Below are positions 18,230 through 25,115 of a stretch of 25,554 nucleotides of DNA, in pieces. The stretch comes from an uncultured Hyphomicrobiales bacterium (lineage in GTDB: Bacteria; Pseudomonadota; Alphaproteobacteria; Rhizobiales; Beijerinckiaceae). The translations under genes were made by a program, and so were the position numbers. The notes under the pieces are model-generated. The model saw only the letters and a list, made by a program, of their open reading frames with translations. It was not told where the DNA came from and searched no databases. The stretch's first letter is position 1; the number at the start of each line of letters is the position of its first letter. Location of the stretch: NCBI GenBank assembly GCA_903916165.1, contig CAIWVR010000645.1, positions 1-25,554 on the forward strand, written 5' to 3'.

Positions 18230-19264
18230 ATGATCCGCCTCGCCCGCCTCCTCCTCTGCCTGCTGGCAGCCGTCTGTGCGGCGCAGGCCGCCCGGGCGCA
18301 AGCACCCGCCGATTTCTATCGTGGCAAGACCGTGAGCCTTTTCGTCGGCTATCCGCCCGGGGGCGGGTATGACGTCTATGCCCGCGCGATCGCCCGGCAC
18401 ATGGGTGCCTTCATTCCCGGCAAGCCGGGCATGGTCGTCCGCAACCAGCCAGGCGCCGCCAGCCTCACCTTCGCGAACGAGCTCTACAATACGCATCCCC
18501 GCGACGGGACGGTCTTTGGCACTTTCGCGCGCAGCGTTCCCATGGATCGCCTGCTCGGGCGCCCGGCGACCCATTTCGATCCGGTGCAATTCAACTGGAT
18601 CGGCAGCGCCAATGCGGAAGTCTCCATCTGCACGGTCTGGCACGGTCTCGGCATTGCCTCCGTGGAGGATTTCATGTCGCGGCCCATCGTCTTCGGTGCC
18701 AATGCGCCGGGGTCTGAATCCGACGTCTATCCGACGATTCTCAACAATTTGCTGGGCGCAAAATTTCGGGTCGTCACCGGCTATCCCGGCACCAATGACC
18801 TGATGATGGCGATGGAGCGCGGCGAGACGCAGGGCCGCTGCGGCATGACCTGGTCGGCGTTCAAGTCGACGATGCCGGAATGGGTGCGCGACAGGAAGGT
18901 CTATGTCGCCCTTCAATTCGCGATTGAAAAGCACCCTGAACTTCCCGACGTCCCCATGGTGACGGAGCTTGCGCGCAACGCGAAAGAGAAGCATGCGCTG
19001 GAATTGATCCTGGCGGGACAGGCGATGGGCCGGCCCTTCGTGGCGCCGCCGCGGACGCCGCCCGACCGGGTGGAGGCCTTGCGCCGGGCCTTTGACGCAA
19101 CGTTCCGCGATCCTGCTTTCCTTGCCGAGGCCGAGCGGCTCGGCCTTGAAATTCATGCGGTTTCCGGTGAACGCCTGCAGACAATCGTGGAAGCCATGTT
19201 CAACCAGCCCCGTGAGGTGATCGAGGCCGCCCGCGACGCTATTGAGAGCCCGCGCGGGCGATGA
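18230..19264 (+). CDS. Bug/TctC-family periplasmic substrate-binding protein (Bug 5)
   Basis: The 344-residue protein uses the ATG at 18230, 7 bp after GGAGG; earlier in-frame codons overlap Bug 4. The signal peptide is MIRLARLLLCLLAAVCAA and ends ARA before Gln24. The ligand loop is the standard form GYPPGGGYDVYARAIARHM (Asp48). Further landmarks are VVRNQPGAASLTFANELYN and RVVTGYPGTNDLMMAMERGE. Cys134 and Cys204 are the cysteines of the mature protein, 70 residues apart. It is the last gene of the long operon; a strong hairpin terminator begins 76 bp downstream. The ligand is unknown. Confidence 0.88.
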   Translation: MIRLARLLLCLLAAVCAAQAARAQAPADFYRGKTVSLFVGYPPGGGYDVYARAIARHMGAFIPGKPGMVVRNQPGAASLTFANELYNTHPRDGTVFGTFARSVPMDRLLGRPATHFDPVQFNWIGSANAEVSICTVWHGLGIASVEDFMSRPIVFGANAPGSESDVYPTILNNLLGAKFRVVTGYPGTNDLMMAMERGETQGRCGMTWSAFKSTMPEWVRDRKVYVALQFAIEKHPELPDVPMVTELARNAKEKHALELILAGQAMGRPFVAPPRTPPDRVEALRRAFDATFRDPAFLAEAERLGLEIHAVSGERLQTIVEAMFNQPREVIEAARDAIESPRGR

Positions 19265-19340
19265 GCCGAGCGTCAGGCGAATCGCATGAGGGCTGCGCTT
19301 TGGCCGCGACGCTGCGGCAAGCCTTTCCAGAATGCAAAAA

Positions 19341-19376
19341 GCTCCGGCCCCCAATCGAGAGGGGCCGGAGCCTTTT
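19341..19376. terminator. Intrinsic terminator at the end of the long operon, usable in both directions
   Basis: GCTCCGGCCCC (19341-19351) pairs perfectly over 11 bp with GGGGCCGGAGC (19361-19371) around a 9-nt loop. CTTTT follows on the plus strand and AAAAA precedes the stem (19336-19340), giving a U-run for the minus strand. It sits between the convergent Bug 5 and TauD-family genes, so it can end both transcripts. The remaining 19265-19417 gap shows no gene. Confidence 0.93.
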
Positions 19377-19417
19377 ATGCGCGGTCCGAAGCAAGAGCGC
19401 CGGTTGGCACCTGCAGA

Positions 19418-20245
19418 TCAGCCTGCCATCGGCGGCGCGGATCCTTCGAGGAACATGCGGTAGCCCGAGCGAACATTCGGCCAGTAATCCCAGATCGCCA
19501 TGTGCTGGACGGCGCGATTGTCCCACATCGCAATCGAATGGTTGTTCCAGCGGAAGCGCATGCACCAGTGCGGGCGAGCCATGTGCTCATAGATATATTG
19601 CAGGACGCGTTTGCTTTCTTCTGGCGGCACCCCGTTGATGTGGCTGGTGAAGCTCGGGTTGACGAACAAGACATTGCGGCCGCTCTCAGGGTGCCGGGTG
19701 ACAACGGGATGCACGACTTCAGGGCGGTCCTCCGGATTATTCACAAAGGATTTGCCGCCCATATGCGTCGCTGTCTTGCCCTTGAGGTAGGCCTTCATCC
19801 CGTCGCTGAGTTCCTCATAGGCCTTGCTGGCAGACAGGAACATCGTGTCGCCACCGCCATTGGGCGGGATTTGCTCCTGATAAAGGATGCTGTAGGTCGG
19901 CGGGATGTCGCCATAGCTCTGGTCCGAATGCCAGTCTTCGCCCGCCACGCGCTTGGACTTCGCGTCGAAATATTGCTTGCGAATGCCGGGGTGTCCCGGG
20001 ATGCGGGTCGAGGCCGTGCCATCGCCGCCAATATGTTCGTGCGGCTGACCGAAATAACGAACAAAGCGCTCGTGATCAGCGAAATCGATCTTCTGGTTGC
20101 GGAAAAAGAGCACGCCATGAAGGGTGATGGCGTCGCGCACTTCCTTCACCTGCGTGGCGTTCAGCGGCTTGGTGAGATCGATGTTTCCGATCTCGGCACC
20201 GACATTCGGTGACCATTGCGTAACAGTAATGGTTTCGTATCCCAT
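19418..20245 (-). CDS. TauD/TfdA-family Fe(II)/2-oxoglutarate-dependent dioxygenase
   Basis: The 275-residue protein carries the facial triad: His106 and Asp108 in EDWHSDQSYG and His248 in WDNRAVQHMAIWDY. Arg259, 11 residues after the distal His, matches the 2-oxoglutarate-binding arginine spacing in TauD. NPSFTSHI (196-203) is also typical. The open frame extends to 20311, but the ATG at 20245 has a GGGAGTCC-type binding site and starts with MGYETITVTQ, as usual. Members hydroxylate taurine, aryloxyalkanoates or other carboxylates or sulfonates, often releasing an aldehyde. The gene is divergent from the GntR-type regulator, which probably controls it. The substrate is unknown. Confidence 0.9.
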   Translation of the reverse strand: MGYETITVTQWSPNVGAEIGNIDLTKPLNATQVKEVRDAITLHGVLFFRNQKIDFADHERFVRYFGQPHEHIGGDGTASTRIPGHPGIRKQYFDAKSKRVAGEDWHSDQSYGDIPPTYSILYQEQIPPNGGGDTMFLSASKAYEELSDGMKAYLKGKTATHMGGKSFVNNPEDRPEVVHPVVTRHPESGRNVLFVNPSFTSHINGVPPEESKRVLQYIYEHMARPHWCMRFRWNNHSIAMWDNRAVQHMAIWDYWPNVRSGYRMFLEGSAPPMAG

Positions 20246-20276
20246 CTCGGACTCCCGTGCTTGTCCCCAATAAAAT

Positions 20277-20307
20277 CTATAAAAAATGAAAAAAACTTTT
20301 TTGTCAA
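20277..20307 (-). promoter_or_regulatory. Candidate sigma-70 promoter for the TauD-family gene
   Basis: On the minus strand TTGACA (20302-20307) is followed by an A/T-rich spacer and a TTTATA/TTATAG -10 region at 20277-20283 (spacing 18-19). It lies about 32-60 bp before the start codon. AGATTTTATTGGG follows directly downstream on that strand (20266-20278). Confidence 0.5.
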
Positions 20308-20342
20308 ACACTGGCGGCGTTCAGGCTGGAATCGTGTAGGAA

Positions 20343-20362
20343 TGTGAACGCATTCATTCACA
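20343..20362. promoter_or_regulatory. Candidate GntR operator: TGTGAA-N8-TTCACA
   Basis: A perfect 6-nt dyad 20 bp before the regulator start, in the 137-bp gap shared with the TauD-family gene. A second overlapping dyad, GAATG-N6-CATTC, occupies 20340-20355. It resembles half-sites bound by FCD-type regulators in its placement, but the exact consensus is not matched. Autoregulation and control of the divergent dioxygenase are inferred. Confidence 0.45.
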
Positions 20363-20382
20363 GATTGCCGAGCTGAGGTTTC

Positions 20383-21078
20383 ATGGCTGGATCGGACATC
20401 AAGGAGCGCGCGAGCTCGGACATTGAGAAAGCCTATTGGCTTCTCCGCCAGGAAATCCTTGCTGGCCGTCTGGCACCGGGCGAGAAGCTCCGGATCGATT
20501 ATCTGAAATCGACCTATGGCTATGGGGCCAGCGGCATACGCGAGGCCCTTTCGCGTCTGCTTTCAGATGGACTGGTCGCGTCGGAAGCCCAGCGGGGCTT
20601 CTGGGTCGCACCGGTCAGCTTGGAAGATCTCCGCGATCTCACCGCGACCCGCAAGGTGATCGAGGTCGAAGCGCTGCGGCAGGCCATCCTGTGCGGCGAC
20701 GTCGCCTGGGAGGCCCGCGTCGTCGCCGCACAATATAGGCTGGAGCGATTCGAGACGTCGCTCGTGCAGGAAACTGCAGACAGTATCATCGCATGGGAAA
20801 CCGCAAACCGCGACTTCCATCTTGCCATGATCTCCGGTTGCCCCATGCGCCGCCTGGTGCGCTTCACCGAGCACCTTTATGATCAGGTGATGCGCTACCG
20901 TCACCGCACAACCCTTCGCCGGAGCTTCCCCCGGCACGGGTTGAGCAGTGACCACCTCAAGATCGTGCAATACTCACTTCAGCGTGACAGCAATGCGGCC
21001 TGCGCAGCGCTGATCGATCACATCGAGAGCATCGCCAGGCAGGCCGAAAAGTCGATCTTCGGGACGCAGGTCGGCTGA
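20383..21078 (+). CDS. GntR-family transcriptional regulator, FadR/FCD subgroup
   Basis: The 231-residue protein has an N-terminal winged helix domain (about 11-75): EKAYWLLRQEILAGRLAPGEKL, YGYGASGIREALSRLLSDGLV, then RGFWVAP. The C-terminal all-helical FCD domain (about 85-215) keeps probable metal ligands Asp144 and His146 (NRDFHLAMI), His191 (SDHLKIV) and His213. FCD domains bind small carboxylates and usually repress adjacent catabolic genes until the inducer arrives. GAGCTGAGG precedes the ATG. It is divergent from the TauD-family gene and convergent (3-bp gap) with the bicupin gene, so both may be targets. Confidence 0.9.
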   Translation: MAGSDIKERASSDIEKAYWLLRQEILAGRLAPGEKLRIDYLKSTYGYGASGIREALSRLLSDGLVASEAQRGFWVAPVSLEDLRDLTATRKVIEVEALRQAILCGDVAWEARVVAAQYRLERFETSLVQETADSIIAWETANRDFHLAMISGCPMRRLVRFTEHLYDQVMRYRHRTTLRRSFPRHGLSSDHLKIVQYSLQRDSNAACAALIDHIESIARQAEKSIFGTQVG

Positions 21079-21081
21079 GGT

Positions 21082-22098
21082 TCAGCGCGACCGCTCGCGA
21101 TTGCGCGTGATACGGCCCGCCTCGATCGGATTGCCTTCATCGTCATAGATGCGCGTGCTCGTGAAGCCTTCCGGCCAGATCGCGGTCACCCATTGGCGAA
21201 TGTTGAAGCCAATCCGGATCTGCGTGATGGGCGAAGCGTTTTCATTGATGTGCTGATGTTCCCACATGGCTGGCGGGACATAGAGCACGTCACCGGCTTC
21301 CCATGGGATGCGCTTGCCCTGCATGTCGGTAAAGCCGCTGCCCTCGATCGCATAGACCACTGCTTCGAGATGCTTGTGGCGTCCACTCTGGTGGAAGCCT
21401 GGCTCGATCCAGCGGTTGGTAATAGCGACACTGTGCGCACGAAAACCATTTTTCGGCACGATGAGATAATTCGAGAAATCATGCTGGTTCTTGGTCGCCT
21501 GAATGGCACCCTGCGGATTGTAGCTTTCCCCATCCGGAAGCTTTTCCTTGTTGGTGGGGGCCTGTTCGAGATGGATAACTGCACGCGCTCCACTCGGATA
21601 ATATTGCGACGTTTCTTCCGGCATGGCGGCAATCGTGGACGGATCGTTGGGGCCGCATGTCTCGATCTGCTCGATCCGGGCCACGCGCAGATAGGCCTCA
21701 AGATCGAAGACCATGCCGTGAAGAATCAGCACAGGCACATCGCCCGTGTTGAAATGCTGATGCGCGGCCCAGAAGGGAATATGGAGCGTGCTGCTCTTGT
21801 GCCAGTTGAACCGCTGACCCTCGATGATGCTGAACCCCTCGCCCTCAAGGATATGCATCGCTTCTTCACCGTGACGGTGCTTGCCTGTATGCCAGCCAAC
21901 CGGAATTTCCGACTTGAGGACATTGCTCCCCATCGTCGCAAATCCGAGATGATTGGCGACCATCAACTTGACCTTGACGTCATGCGGCGTCGAGACCCAC
22001 GGGATATCCTTGTCGCGCGCGACGAGCAGCGTATCGTCAAGCTGGTCCTGGATCCGGTTCGGTGTTTCCAACCATTCATCATAAAAGTTCTTGGCCAT
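21082..22098 (-). CDS. Bicupin dioxygenase-like protein, distantly like gentisate 1,2-dioxygenase
   Basis: The 338-residue protein has two full cupin domains. Cupin 1: HTGKHRHGEEAMHILEGEG with His74, His76 and Glu79, and PFWAAHQHFN with His113. Cupin 2: HQSGRHKHLEAVVYAIEGSG with His241, His243 and Glu245, and PAMWEHQHIN with His281. Gentisate, 1-hydroxy-2-naphthoate and salicylate dioxygenases usually keep iron ligands only in the N-terminal cupin, so this arrangement is atypical. The motif-1 length also differs from gentisate dioxygenase. A GGGGAGA binding site precedes the ATG. The gene is 33 bp downstream of the AAA+ ATPase gene on the same strand. Ring cleavage of a hydroxylated aromatic acid is likely but unproven; a metal-dependent hydroxylase or isomerase is possible. 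Confidence 0.78.
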   Translation of the reverse strand: MAKNFYDEWLETPNRIQDQLDDTLLVARDKDIPWVSTPHDVKVKLMVANHLGFATMGSNVLKSEIPVGWHTGKHRHGEEAMHILEGEGFSIIEGQRFNWHKSSTLHIPFWAAHQHFNTGDVPVLILHGMVFDLEAYLRVARIEQIETCGPNDPSTIAAMPEETSQYYPSGARAVIHLEQAPTNKEKLPDGESYNPQGAIQATKNQHDFSNYLIVPKNGFRAHSVAITNRWIEPGFHQSGRHKHLEAVVYAIEGSGFTDMQGKRIPWEAGDVLYVPPAMWEHQHINENASPITQIRIGFNIRQWVTAIWPEGFTSTRIYDDEGNPIEAGRITRNRERSR

Positions 22099-22131
22099 TC
22101 TTCTCCCCTTTTGTCGCCCGTCGATAAATGT

Positions 22132-22980
22132 TCAGTCCGTATGCTGCTGTGCCATTGAGCTGCGGTTGAGCAGCTTGGCGACAAAACGCCTCAACGCGAA
22201 ACGCTGCGCGTCACGCATGCTGCGCACGGTGCCTGCCCTGACGGCAGCGACCAGTTCGTCTTTCATGACATGATGCTCGCGTCCAGAAAGTTCCTGCAGC
22301 ACAGGGATCTGTGAGATCATCTGGATCAAGGTGTCGAGATCTGGATAATCAACCACATAGCTCAGAAAACGGTCGCGAATCGCCTCGTCAATCAAATCCG
22401 GCCGATTGCTGGTGAGCACGATGATGGCGCGCGTCGTGTCGAGTTCGTCGATGGAGTGAAAGAAGACGCTGTCCTGCGAGAAATGCCATTCCTTGGCATG
22501 CTGGCTGCCACGCGACATGAAGATGGATTCGACATCGTCAAACAACAGGATGGAACGCTGCCCGGCCGCCGTGAAGCCGGACTTCGCGTGCATGAAAATA
22601 TCGCGGATGCGCTCTTCGCTCTCGCCATAGCGTGAACGAGAAATCTCGCCGCCATCGACAAAGGCCATGACCACCGGCGGCTCGTCCTCGGCCTGGAAGC
22701 GAAGGCCGAGTTCATAGGCCAGGCGCTTGGCCATCGTGGTCTTGCCAGTGCCGGGAGGGCCGCTCAGCATGAAGCCCTTGACCAGTCCACGCGTCGATTC
22801 GGAACGCCATTGATGCTCGGTGATCGCGGTGATCTCGGCGAGAAGATCCGTGTAGAAAGACCCGACAATATCACCTGTCTGCGACGCCCCGTCCGCAGTG
22901 CCGCCGAAGAGCGTGGCCAGCTTGTCGAATGTGACAATATTGCCGGCCGAAATGTGATGATGACCCTCATTTGCCCGCAT
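22132..22980 (-). CDS. AAA+ ATPase cotranscribed with the bicupin protein
   Basis: The 282-residue protein is a single-module AAA+ ATPase: Walker A GPPGTGKT (74-81), Walker B ILLFDDVES (144-152) with Asp149 in place of the usual Glu, sensor 1 LTSNRPD (189-195) and an arginine-finger region IRDRF (201-205). About 65 residues precede the module; the C-terminal lid is at 210-275. No signal peptide, protease or DNA-binding domain is present. It is not an IS21-type IstB by context, since no transposase is beside it. The bicupin gene follows after 33 bp. A chaperone, metal-loading or reactivation role for that enzyme, like CbbX/Rubisco or NorQ-type helpers, is inference. The ATG at 22980 is the first in the frame; an in-frame stop lies upstream. 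Confidence 0.82.
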   Translation of the reverse strand: MRANEGHHHISAGNIVTFDKLATLFGGTADGASQTGDIVGSFYTDLLAEITAITEHQWRSESTRGLVKGFMLSGPPGTGKTTMAKRLAYELGLRFQAEDEPPVVMAFVDGGEISRSRYGESEERIRDIFMHAKSGFTAAGQRSILLFDDVESIFMSRGSQHAKEWHFSQDSVFFHSIDELDTTRAIIVLTSNRPDLIDEAIRDRFLSYVVDYPDLDTLIQMISQIPVLQELSGREHHVMKDELVAAVRAGTVRSMRDAQRFALRRFVAKLLNRSSMAQQHTD

Positions 22981-23200
22981 ATTGGTGGCCTCGCATTTGA
23001 ACCATGAAAGAATATCTCGTCGCCGCCTCGAAGAAAGCGACCGTCAAAGGGGGCTCATCCGCTCAGAGGCCCGGCAGGGACCTGTGCGGTCACAGCCGGG
23101 ACGGATTGAGCCATATTTGCCCCCCTTGATGAACGACCAAGCGAACAGGCCCGAGGAGCGTTTGATCCCCAGTTCTTCGATCAGCCGTCACAAAAAAGAT
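22981..23200. other. Leader region upstream of the AAA+ ATPase gene, no gene seen
   Basis: About 220 bp lie between the ATPase start and the best promoter. No convincing coding frame was found on either strand. The start site has only GAGGCC as a possible binding site. The long leader may hold post-transcriptional control or a second promoter not recognised here. Confidence 0.4.
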
Positions 23201-23229
23201 TTTATTGGGTAAAAACGACTTTTTGTCAA
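23201..23229 (-). promoter_or_regulatory. Candidate sigma-70 promoter for the AAA+/bicupin operon
   Basis: On the minus strand TTGACA (23224-23229), a 17-nt spacer and AATAAA (23201-23206). The -35 box overlaps the terminator stem of the Bug 6 gene. The -10 lies inside a 13-mer also found near the TauD-family promoter. Confidence 0.5.
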
Positions 23230-23254
23230 ACGGACCCGACGATTGGGTCCGTTT
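23228..23254 (-). terminator. Hairpin terminator of the Bug 6 gene
   Basis: AAACGGACCC (23228-23237) pairs perfectly over 10 bp with GGGTCCGTTT (23245-23254) around a 7-nt loop. Read on the minus strand the stem ends in GTTT and is followed by an A/T-rich run. It lies 25 bp after the Bug 6 stop. Confidence 0.75.
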
Positions 23255-23278
23255 CACCCGCCGTCAGGGGCGCTCCCC

Positions 23279-24340
23279 CTATTCGTAGCCGAGCGCCTTC
23301 CTGGTCTTGCGCAGCAAATCCGGCGGCGCATTATAGATCTTGTTCACGATCTGCTGGAGATCCTCGCCCGAGAGCGGGGCAATATCGAGTCCGCGCGACT
23401 CGATCTCGTGTCGAAAATCCTTGTCGTTCAGCGTGTCCAGGAACGCCTTGCGCAAGGCGGCCACGCGATCGCTCGGGACGCCGGGGCCGGTGACATAAGG
23501 GCGACCAAACTCTTCCTGGAGGTCATAAAGGGCGAGGATCTGGCGTTGCTCCTCGGTCTTGGCATAAGCCATGGTTGGCTTGGCGAACCTCAACTCCTTG
23601 CCGCCCGTCAGCGTCTTCTCTCCCTGGTAGGAGACCATCCGGATGAGATCGTCTTCGAACCATTTCGGATAGGAGGCGAGGACATTGAGATAGCCAGCTC
23701 CACAGGTTGCTTTGACCTCACCGCGCTCCAGCGCCAGCATAATCTCATTGGATCCCTTGTACCCGCTGACGAGGCGGACCTTCATCCCGAGCACATTCTG
23801 CAGCAGCGCGGCATATTCCCGCGAGGATGATGAATGTGTGGCGGCACCGAAGACGACCTCATTTTGGAAAAGGTCCTCGAAGGTTTTTGCCGCCGCGTCG
23901 GCGCGCATGAAACAGGCTTCGACATTGACGCTGGCGCTGCCCAGATAGGAAAAACTCAGCGGCTTGGTGCCTTTGGAGGGGTCGCCGAGAACCGGATCCA
24001 CAATCGTCGTCGGATGAATGGCACCGATATAGGTGCCATCTTGTGGTGCCGTCACCGCCACCCGGCTGCCGGCAGCAATACCGCCGCTGCCCGGCAAATT
24101 CTGGGGAACGACCGACGGCTTGCCCGGCATATGAGATGTCATATATTTGGCGATGGTGCGCGCATAATAATCGAAGCCGCCGCCAGAGGCTGATCCGATC
24201 ACCATGAAAATAGTGTTGTCACGATAGAAATCTGCCACTGGCTTCGCCTGGGCAACAGAAGCAGCCTCTTGTGCGTGGACCGCCCCGGCCATGGCGAGGT
24301 TTGCTGCGATAACGGTAATTTTTGCAATACGATAGGGCAT
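23279..24340 (-). CDS. Bug/TctC-family periplasmic substrate-binding protein (Bug 6)
   Basis: The 353-residue protein has a signal peptide ending VHA before Gln24 and then a short linker longer than in the other five. The ligand loop is IGSASGGGFDYYARTIAKYM (Asp57). VPQNLPGSGGIAAGSRVAV and LVSGYKGSNEIMLALERGEVKATCG complete the pattern. Cys143 and Cys213 are its only cysteines, again 70 residues apart. GGAGTG precedes the ATG. It has its own promoter and a hairpin terminator, so it is a single-gene unit beside the AAA+/bicupin operon. The ligand is unknown and no transporter subunit is present. Confidence 0.88.
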   Translation of the reverse strand: MPYRIAKITVIAANLAMAGAVHAQEAASVAQAKPVADFYRDNTIFMVIGSASGGGFDYYARTIAKYMTSHMPGKPSVVPQNLPGSGGIAAGSRVAVTAPQDGTYIGAIHPTTIVDPVLGDPSKGTKPLSFSYLGSASVNVEACFMRADAAAKTFEDLFQNEVVFGAATHSSSSREYAALLQNVLGMKVRLVSGYKGSNEIMLALERGEVKATCGAGYLNVLASYPKWFEDDLIRMVSYQGEKTLTGGKELRFAKPTMAYAKTEEQRQILALYDLQEEFGRPYVTGPGVPSDRVAALRKAFLDTLNDKDFRHEIESRGLDIAPLSGEDLQQIVNKIYNAPPDLLRKTRKALGYE

Positions 24341-24407
24341 ATTTCACTCCAAGGCTTATTGGAAACACCGAACAGCTTCATGCCTGCTCAAAGATGCATC
24401 TATACAA

Positions 24408-24436
24408 AAATTAGATGTGAAAACTTAGGGTGTCAA
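24408..24436 (-). promoter_or_regulatory. Candidate sigma-70 promoter for Bug 6
   Basis: On the minus strand TTGACA (24431-24436), a 17-nt spacer and TAATTT (24408-24413), 68-96 bp before the start codon. This is one of the best promoter matches in the window. Confidence 0.55.
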
Positions 24437-24566
24437 ATGGACCAATTATTGATCGCCCATTGCAACTAGCATGGGCACTCAACTCATGAGAGATGCCGAT
24501 GCAATGACCCTGCCCCAAAAAATGTCGCCCAGGGCTGACCTTAGTGTCAGCGATGGAGAGCATGGC

Positions 24567-24893
24567 GTGTCGAGAAAAGTTCCGGCGCGATACAAGCTTG
24601 AGGACAAGCAGAAGGCTGTCCGCCTTGTGCGAGGCGGACAGTCGATGGGTGCCGCAAGCGGAGGCTTTGGGGCGTTTGCTGGAACAACGCGGTCACGGAA
24701 CCGCTTTTTGGCGCAATACAGGTCGAGCAGCTTCGCGACATGCACTTTGCCACGCGGCGGCAGGCGAAAGACAAGATGACGGCTTGGCTGATGTTCTACA
24801 TAGGCAAGCGGCTTCACACGACAGGGCGGCTATGCGAGCCCGATGACGTTCGAGAAAAAGGGGCTTGCCGGGGACAGACAGCGCGGCGCATGA
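24567..24893 (+). pseudogene. Decayed IS3-family transposase, internally deleted and frameshifted
   Basis: Residues from GTG 24567 (SRKVPARYKLEDKQKAVRLV, GQSMGAA) resemble the N-terminus of an IS3-type OrfA. From 24722, in another frame, VEQLRDMHFATRRQAKDKMT, WLMFYIGKRLHTT matches the C-terminal end of an IS3-type OrfB integrase. After LHTT a single-base shift moves the frame so that GYASPMTFEKK appears, ending at TGA 24891. The integrase catalytic core is absent, so the element cannot move itself. A possible left end TGACCCTGCC (24505-24514) has a 9-of-10 inverted match GGCAGGGTAA at 25026-25035. The stretches 24441-24566 and 24894-25115 hold no recognised gene. Confidence 0.75.
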
Positions 24894-25115
24894 CGCAGCC
24901 CGATGAGCGGAGACGTAAAACAGGAGCGAATCCACTGCAATATGTCCAGCCATTGAGGCGCGCGCCATCAGACCCTTGGCATGGGCGTCAAGTCAGATAA
25001 GGTCACATGACCGTCGTCTCAAATCGGCAGGGTAATGGCGCAAAGTGGAATTCAGACTCTGGTCATTCGTTGCGCGCGATTGTCGTGCCCGACAGGATTA
25101 AGTTGGAGCCTTCAC

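Noticed and set aside
17810..19354. 514-codon open frame on the minus strand
   Set aside because: It lies opposite Bug 4 and Bug 5, which have clear family motifs, signal peptides and ribosome binding sites. Its translation is rich in Arg, Gly and Ala without domain signatures, as expected of an antisense shadow in GC-rich DNA.
20343..20362. CRP binding site
   Set aside because: The half-sites TGTGA and TCACA are separated by 10 nt rather than the 6 of the CRP consensus.
22132..22980. IstB-type transposition helper ATPase
   Set aside because: No IS21-type transposase or terminal repeats beside it; the partner gene is a bicupin, and the sequence has Rubisco-activase/AAA-type second-region features such as DRF rather than IstB motifs.
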